Shown here: in pieces, positions 59,473-64,000 of the stretch
How the letters are laid out: each line of letters begins with the position of its first letter
Numbering within the stretch: the stretch's first letter is position 1
Assembly: GCF_011751765.2 (NCBI RefSeq)
Contig: NZ_CP061169.1
Span: 1,612,001-1,676,000, forward strand
Direction of reading: 5' to 3'
Length of the DNA stretch: 64,000 nucleotides
From: Paramicrobacterium chengjingii
Lineage (GTDB): Bacteria > Actinomycetota > Actinomycetes > Actinomycetales > Microbacteriaceae
Notes under the pieces: generated by a model
The model's input: the letters and a program-made list of their open reading frames with translations, nothing else
Databases searched by the model: none
What the model was told of the DNA's origin: nothing
Position numbers and translations under genes: made by a program

Positions 59473-60453
59473 TCAGCTCCGATTCAACGAGTCTCGCTCG
59501 CTTGTGGCGGCAGGCTCTCCCTGATCGGCGACTCCATCAGCATCGTCACTGAGATCGACATACGCCGAATCGGGGGAATCAGAGTCTAACTCTCCCTCTG
59601 TTTCGGTTGTGTTACGCCCGGGTCGATACGCACTGGGCACAAGGCCAGGATGCCGTCTGGCCTGCACGAAGAAGATGACGATGCCGAGAACCAGGGCAAT
59701 GAGCGCAGCCCACACGTTGACTCGCAGCCCGAAGAACACCTCACTCGGATCGATGCGGATCGACTCCCAGACAACGCGCCCTGCGCCATACCAGATGAGG
59801 TAGACGGCGAGTTGTCTGCCCCACTGGAGCGTGAAACGTCGGCCGAGCCAGACAATCACAGCGGCACCGAGAAGGTTCCAGACGACCTCGTAGAGGAATG
59901 TCGGATGAAAGAGGGTATCTGCGGGCAAGCCGACTGGGTAGGCGGGGTTGGATGCGTCGATTTCGAGACCCCAGGGCAGGTCAGTCGGAAGACCGTAGAG
60001 CTCTTGGTTGAACCAGTTTCCGAAACGCCCGAATGCCTGCGCGACAAGCAAAGCGGGTGCCAAAGAATCAGCAAAGACAGAGAAGCGCAACCCGAGCACG
60101 CGGCAGCCGATCCACGCACCGATTCCACCGCCGATCAGTGCTCCGAAGATGGCAATTCCGCCCTCCCAGATGTACAGGGTCTTCAGCAGATCCGCGCCGG
60201 GATAGAAGTAGTCGTCGGGGTGTGTCAGCACATGGAAGATGCGTGCGCCGATGATTCCCAGCGGAACGACCCAGAGCAAAAGGTCGATGATGATCCCGGG
60301 TTCGGCGCCACGTCGAGTGAGACGAGCGTTGGTGATCAACGTCGCGGCGATGATACCTACGAGAATGCACAGGGCGTAGAAGTGGATCGTGAACGGCCCC
60401 AGCTGAATGAAGCTGACGTCCGGACTCGGAATGCTTGCGGGAAGGGTCACCAT
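59473..60453 (-). CDS. lgt: Prolipoprotein diacylglyceryl transferase
   Basis: A 326-residue membrane enzyme that lipidates prelipoproteins such as the binding protein encoded at 49.8 kb. About seven helices and the signature GRFGNWFNQELYG (142-154) with its essential Arg are present. After the last helix an extra ~60-residue acidic, Ser-rich tail extends into the cytoplasm. The ATG overlaps the trpA stop by 7 bases, so lgt is translated with the trp genes, as in related actinobacteria. Confidence 0.95.
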   Translation of the reverse strand: MVTLPASIPSPDVSFIQLGPFTIHFYALCILVGIIAATLITNARLTRRGAEPGIIIDLLLWVVPLGIIGARIFHVLTHPDDYFYPGADLLKTLYIWEGGIAIFGALIGGGIGAWIGCRVLGLRFSVFADSLAPALLVAQAFGRFGNWFNQELYGLPTDLPWGLEIDASNPAYPVGLPADTLFHPTFLYEVVWNLLGAAVIVWLGRRFTLQWGRQLAVYLIWYGAGRVVWESIRIDPSEVFFGLRVNVWAALIALVLGIVIFFVQARRHPGLVPSAYRPGRNTTETEGELDSDSPDSAYVDLSDDADGVADQGEPAATSERDSLNRS

Positions 60454-61256
60454 GAGCCTTTCAAATTTTTTCGCGTGCGCGTCGTGCCGGAGGCAAGTTG
60501 TGCTGCGAGGGCGCTGACGGCATCGACACCGCCGTCGCCCAGCGCCTTCACGAGGGCTGAGCCGACGATAGCGCCGTCAGCATACTCCAACACCTCGCGA
60601 ACCTGTTCGGGAGTGGAGATTCCCAGTCCGACGCAGGCGTTCTCGACACCGGCATCGCGCAACCGCGACACCAGAGTGCGTGCCGCCGCATCGACGTCGG
60701 TGCGAGCGCCGGTGATGCCCATAGTTGACACGGTATAGACGAAGCCTCTGCTGGACTCCACGGCCTGTGCGAGCCGGGCATCGTTTGACGACGGTGCAGC
60801 AAGGAACACCCGATCGAGCCCGGTGCGCTCCGACGCTGCTATCCAATCGGCCGCCTCGTCCGGAATGAGATCCGGAGTGATCAGGCCGGAACCGCCTGCG
60901 TCGAGCAGATCATCGGCAAAACGTTCGACACCGTACTGAACGACAGGGTTCCAATATGTCATCAACAGCACGTTGGCATCGCATTCGGATGTGATACGCC
61001 TGACTGCTTCAAAGATGTGAAAGAGCCGAAAACCATTCGACAGGGCCCGCTGCGTTGCGGCCTGAATGACGGGTCCATCCATGACCGGGTCAGAATAAGG
61101 GACGCCGAGTTCGAGGACGTCTACACCCGAACGGGCAATGCCGATGGCGGCGTCGACGCTCTCATCGATGGTCGGAAAGCCGAGAGGCAGATACCCGATG
61201 AGGGCACCGTCACCTGATTCTCGTTTTCTCCGAAGTGTCTCGGATACACCTGTCAC
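60447..61256 (-). CDS. trpA: Tryptophan synthase alpha chain
   Basis: A 269-residue TIM barrel that splits indole-glycerol phosphate and passes indole to TrpB. Catalytic E49 ([10 protein letters not shown]) and D60 (VMDGP) are in place. The start is GTG at 61256, overlapping the trpB stop by 4 bases (GTGA). Confidence 0.98.
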   Translation of the reverse strand: MTGVSETLRRKRESGDGALIGYLPLGFPTIDESVDAAIGIARSGVDVLELGVPYSDPVMDGPVIQAATQRALSNGFRLFHIFEAVRRITSECDANVLLMTYWNPVVQYGVERFADDLLDAGGSGLITPDLIPDEAADWIAASERTGLDRVFLAAPSSNDARLAQAVESSRGFVYTVSTMGITGARTDVDAAARTLVSRLRDAGVENACVGLGISTPEQVREVLEYADGAIVGSALVKALGDGGVDAVSALAAQLASGTTRTRKNLKGSW

Positions 61257-62464
61257 GATTGCTCGGCCCCCTCATCGATCAGATTAAAGTAGGAGCCAGC
61301 GGTCTCCATATCTTTGTCGCCGCGCCCCGAGAGACTGACGAGAATGACGGCATCCGGTCCGAGTTCGCGGCCAAGTTCGATGGTGCCAGCAAGTGCGTGG
61401 GCCGATTCGATCGCCGGGATGATTCCCTCGGTGCGGCTGAGAAGTTTGAGCGCGTCCATCGCCGCGGCATCGGTGACCGGGCGGTAGATGGCACGTCCAG
61501 ACGAGGCGAGCCACGAATGCTCTGGTCCCACGCCGGGGTAGTCGAGACCCGCCGAGATCGAATGCGATTCGATCGTCTGCCCGTCGTCGTCCTGCAGTAA
61601 GAAACTTCGGGCGCCGTGAAGCATCCCCGGTCGCCCTTTCGTGATTGTCGCAGCGTGACGCAGTGTCTCGACGCCTTCTCCTGCTGCCTCGAATCCATAG
61701 AGGTCAACGTCAGTGTCATCGAGGAACGCGTGAAAGATTCCCATCGCGTTTGATCCGCCGCCGACGCAGGCAGTGACAGCATCAGGAAGTCGTCCGGTGA
61801 GGGCGAGCACCTGTTCGCGTGCCTCTTCACCGATAATTTTCTGGAGGTCGCGCACCATTGCAGGGAATGGGTGGGGGCCAGCGACGGTTCCGAAGATGTA
61901 GTTTGTCGTCTCGACATTGGTCACCCAGTCGCGCATCGCCTCGTTGATGGCATCTTTCAGCGTGGCCGATCCTGTCTTGACGGCTATCACCTCGGCACCG
62001 AGGAGTCGCATGCGCGCAACATTCAGCGCCTGGCGCTTCGTGTCTACTTCGCCCATGTAGATGACACAGTCCAGACCAAACAACGCCGCGGCCGTTGCTG
62101 TTGCGACACCATGTTGCCCCGCCCCGGTCTCGGCGATGACGCGCGTCTTGCCTACGCGTTTCGTGAGGAGCGCCTGTCCGAGCACATTGTTGATCTTGTG
62201 AGAGCCCGTGTGGTTGAGGTCTTCACGCTTGAGAATCACCCGTGCGCTGCCCGCGTGCGCGGCGAAACGCGGAACCTCGGTGATGGCGGACGGGCGGCCC
62301 ACATAGTCCCTCAGTAGCGCGTCGAGTTCCCTGTGGAATTCAGGGTCGGCCCGTGCAGCCTCCCAGGCAGTTGTGAGTTCGTCGAGCGTCGCGATGAGCG
62401 ACTCCGGGACGAAGCGTCCACCGAACTCGCCAAAATAAGGCCCCGAGTTGTTTTGCAAAGACAT
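61253..62464 (-). CDS. trpB: Tryptophan synthase beta chain
   Basis: A 403-residue PLP enzyme joining indole and serine. The PLP lysine is K90 in HKINN, and the phosphate-binding GGGSNAMG and [10 protein letters not shown] loops are clear. It lies 2 bases after trpC and overlaps trpA by 4. Confidence 0.98.
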   Translation of the reverse strand: MSLQNNSGPYFGEFGGRFVPESLIATLDELTTAWEAARADPEFHRELDALLRDYVGRPSAITEVPRFAAHAGSARVILKREDLNHTGSHKINNVLGQALLTKRVGKTRVIAETGAGQHGVATATAAALFGLDCVIYMGEVDTKRQALNVARMRLLGAEVIAVKTGSATLKDAINEAMRDWVTNVETTNYIFGTVAGPHPFPAMVRDLQKIIGEEAREQVLALTGRLPDAVTACVGGGSNAMGIFHAFLDDTDVDLYGFEAAGEGVETLRHAATITKGRPGMLHGARSFLLQDDDGQTIESHSISAGLDYPGVGPEHSWLASSGRAIYRPVTDAAAMDALKLLSRTEGIIPAIESAHALAGTIELGRELGPDAVILVSLSGRGDKDMETAGSYFNLIDEGAEQS

Positions 62465-62466
62465 GG

Positions 62467-63246
62467 TCAGACCGCCAAGAAAGTTGTGAGCGTTGAGATG
62501 GGGTCGCTCGTCACGAGGGCTTCCCCAATGAGAACGACATCAGCGCCCGAACGTCGGTAGTGGGCGACGTCTTCCGGAGCGGCAACCGCAGATTCTGCGA
62601 CCTTGATCACTCCGGCGGGAATGGCATCAGCAAGGGTGCCGAACAGATCGCGATCGAGCTCGAACGTCTTGAGGTTTCGGGCGTTGATTCCGACGAGCTT
62701 CGAGTCGAGCTCGAGAGCGCGATCGAGTTCTTCAGCCGTGTGTGCTTCGACGAGTGCCGTCATACCGAGGCTGACGATGAGCTCGTGAAGTGTGCGCAGC
62801 TGCCCGTGATCGAGCGCTGCGACGATCAGCAGCACGATGTCAGCACCCGCAGCTCGTGCCTCGAACACTTGATACGGCTCAGAGATGAAATCTTTGCGCA
62901 AGACGGGAATCGGCACACTTGCCTTCACCGCGCTGAGGTCGTCAAGGGAGCCTTTAAAACGTCTCCCTTCCGTCAGGACGCTAATGGCGCTGGCGCCGCC
63001 AGCGGCGTAGAGAGACGCGAGCCGTGCTGGGTCGGGGATTTCTGCGAGATCACCGCGGGACGGGCTGGCGCGCTTGACCTCAGCAATGATCTTCACTCGA
63101 TCTGCCGATGACAGGGCGGCCAGCGCGTCGAGCGCTGGAGCGGCAGCAGCAGCTGCAGCTTCGACACGCTCAAGCGGAAGAGCCAGCTGACGGGTACGAG
63201 CATCGGCCCGTGCCCCGTCTGTGAGCTCGGCCAGCAGATCAGTCAC
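62467..63246 (-). CDS. trpC: Indole-3-glycerol phosphate synthase
   Basis: A 259-residue TIM barrel making indole-glycerol phosphate. It has [13 protein letters not shown] with the catalytic Lys, [17 protein letters not shown] and [11 protein letters not shown]. The start is GTG at 63246, 4 bases after the HGxxPAAW gene. trpD, trpE and trpF are not in the window. Confidence 0.97.
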   Translation of the reverse strand: MTDLLAELTDGARADARTRQLALPLERVEAAAAAAAPALDALAALSSADRVKIIAEVKRASPSRGDLAEIPDPARLASLYAAGGASAISVLTEGRRFKGSLDDLSAVKASVPIPVLRKDFISEPYQVFEARAAGADIVLLIVAALDHGQLRTLHELIVSLGMTALVEAHTAEELDRALELDSKLVGINARNLKTFELDRDLFGTLADAIPAGVIKVAESAVAAPEDVAHYRRSGADVVLIGEALVTSDPISTLTTFLAV

Positions 63247-63250
63247 CGGT

Positions 63251-63481
63251 TCAGTGGCCTTTCGGCTGGTAGCGAGGTCCGTTGACTCCGAAGCCGACCT
63301 TTTTCAAGATCCAACCGACGATGAGACCGATGATGAGCAGAACGGCTGCAGCGACCACTCCGTAAGGCTGGTCGAGAAACAGCATTGTCGTGCCAATGCA
63401 GAACGCGACGAGCATGATGATCACGGCGGTCCATGCGGCCGGTGAGTGGCCGTGTCCGGGGTCGATCGATTCGGGGGTCAC
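63251..63481 (-). CDS. HGxxPAAW family small membrane protein
   Basis: A 76-residue protein with the N-terminal HGHSPAAW motif that names this actinobacterial family and two membrane helices (about 18-36 and 41-61). Function unknown; it is regularly found between trp genes. The start is GTG at 63481. It is coupled to trpC by a 4-base gap. Confidence 0.9.
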   Translation of the reverse strand: MTPESIDPGHGHSPAAWTAVIIMLVAFCIGTTMLFLDQPYGVVAAAVLLIIGLIVGWILKKVGFGVNGPRYQPKGH

Positions 63482-63525
63482 GTGAACTCCTTTACTGACG
63501 GTGGGATCACAGTTAAGTCTATCTG

Positions 63526-64000
63526 CTACTGAGTGGGGTCCTCACCGCGGCTCAATTCATCCCAGCTGTCGACGGCATCGTGCGTATCGCTCGAGGCCGT
63601 GGCTGTCGGGGCATCGAATTTACGGCCCGACGTCGGCCAGAGTCTGCCGGTGACAGCAACGGCGACGCCAAGCAGCGCAAGAATGACACCGGCCACGACG
63701 GCGATAAACGGCCAGGCGGTCGCGCTGCTCTGCGATACGAAATCGTGAGTCGATGAGTCGCCCGCGACGCCCGTGAACTCCGTTATCGTCTGAGAGCTCG
63801 CGGCAGCGGGGTCGCTCAGCGCCATGACTGCCGAGAGTACGAGGCTCCCGCCGATGAGTACCTCGAGTATGCCGAAGACCACCCGCAGAACTCGTCCCGC
63901 GATCGCCAGCGCGCCGCCAAGGGCTAGGCCGGCGAGGCCCAGTGCGGCGACGGCTGGGCCCGCTGCCTCACCCGGGACGGCAACGCTCGTACCCGCGTGA
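63526..64000 (-). CDS. Trp biosynthesis-associated membrane protein, 5' end missing
   Basis: Partial: the frame is open to the right edge, so the N-terminus is missing and the internal GTG/ATG at 63882 is not the start. Visible are a helix with GLAGLALGGALAIAGRVLRV near the edge, a second helix (VVFGILEVLIGGSLVLSAVM), an external loop and a third helix, then an acidic tail. The pattern fits the Trp operon-associated membrane protein family (PF09534 type) typically located after trpE. Role unknown. Confidence 0.8.
   Translation of the reverse strand, partial: HAGTSVAVPGEAAGPAVAALGLAGLALGGALAIAGRVLRVVFGILEVLIGGSLVLSAVMALSDPAAASSQTITEFTGVAGDSSTHDFVSQSSATAWPFIAVVAGVILALLGVAVAVTGRLWPTSGRKFDAPTATASSDTHDAVDSWDELSRGEDPTQ

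Noticed and set aside
59650-60738. A 362-codon plus-strand open frame opposite lgt and trpA
   Set aside because: Shadow of two real genes; composition (runs of Glu, Asp, Arg) is typical of antisense translation.
63482-63525. Possible trp attenuator or T-box between the two small membrane genes upstream of trpC
   Set aside because: The 44-base gap has no Trp codon run, no T-box and no competing hairpins; any attenuator would be upstream of the window's right edge.

Overview
The window reads as a stretch of core chromosome from a high-GC actinobacterium, most likely family Microbacteriaceae. The grounds are actinobacterial marker genes (RbpA, WhiA, OpcA, an ANTAR response regulator, DUF3099, an HGxxPAAW protein), frequent GTG and TTG starts, 1-14 nt gene overlaps, and a local gene order (trp genes-lgt-gltB-gltD-pyk-tRNA-Leu-ANTAR regulator) that I recall from that family. 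Genus cannot be fixed from the sequence. There is no insertion sequence, prophage, CRISPR array, plasmid gene or compositional island. Gene density is very high and no gene-free gap exceeds 300 bases.

Layout, left to right. 1-7.4 kb: the 3' end of trehalose synthase, a DnaQ-like exonuclease, zinc-free ribosomal protein L31, a lone ABC ATPase, serB, fabG, a coupled trio (DUF3099, a Cys/His mini-protein, SURF1) and an ABC-F translation factor. 7.5-11.6 kb: a minus-strand sufB-sufD-Rieske-sufC-sufT operon for Fe-S cluster assembly. 11.8-13.8 kb: heme A synthase ctaA facing heme O synthase ctaB. 14.0-22.2 kb: a plus-strand pentose-phosphate and upper-glycolysis operon, tkt-tal-pgi-zwf-opcA-pgl. 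22.3-33.5 kb (minus): rbpA, secG, the lower-glycolysis set gap-pgk-tpiA, sodA, then uvrA-uvrC-rapZ-whiA. 33.6-38.2 kb: pcm and a tightly coupled five-gene membrane cluster built around MoxR, DUF58 and DUF4129 proteins. 38.3-48.3 kb: uvrB, coaE, a TetR regulator with its own candidate operator, rpsA, a DUF885 peptidase, polA and a divergent thioesterase. 48.4-51.6 kb: a polar amino-acid ABC importer, the ANTAR regulator and tRNA-Leu(CAA). 51.8-64.0 kb: pyk, gltD, gltB, lgt, trpA, trpB, trpC and two small membrane proteins upstream of trpC, the outermost cut by the window edge.

Together these genes make carbon flow from hexose phosphate through the pentose-phosphate branch and glycolysis to pyruvate, then glutamate and tryptophan synthesis, alongside Fe-S and heme A maturation for respiration and nucleotide excision repair. 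Convergent gene pairs are separated by strikingly long perfect hairpins. I found no clear new defence or mobile system. The best candidates for undescribed biology are the MoxR/DUF58/DUF4129 cluster with its two unnamed membrane proteins, the 74-residue Cys/His protein translationally coupled to SURF1, and several regulatory palindromes.
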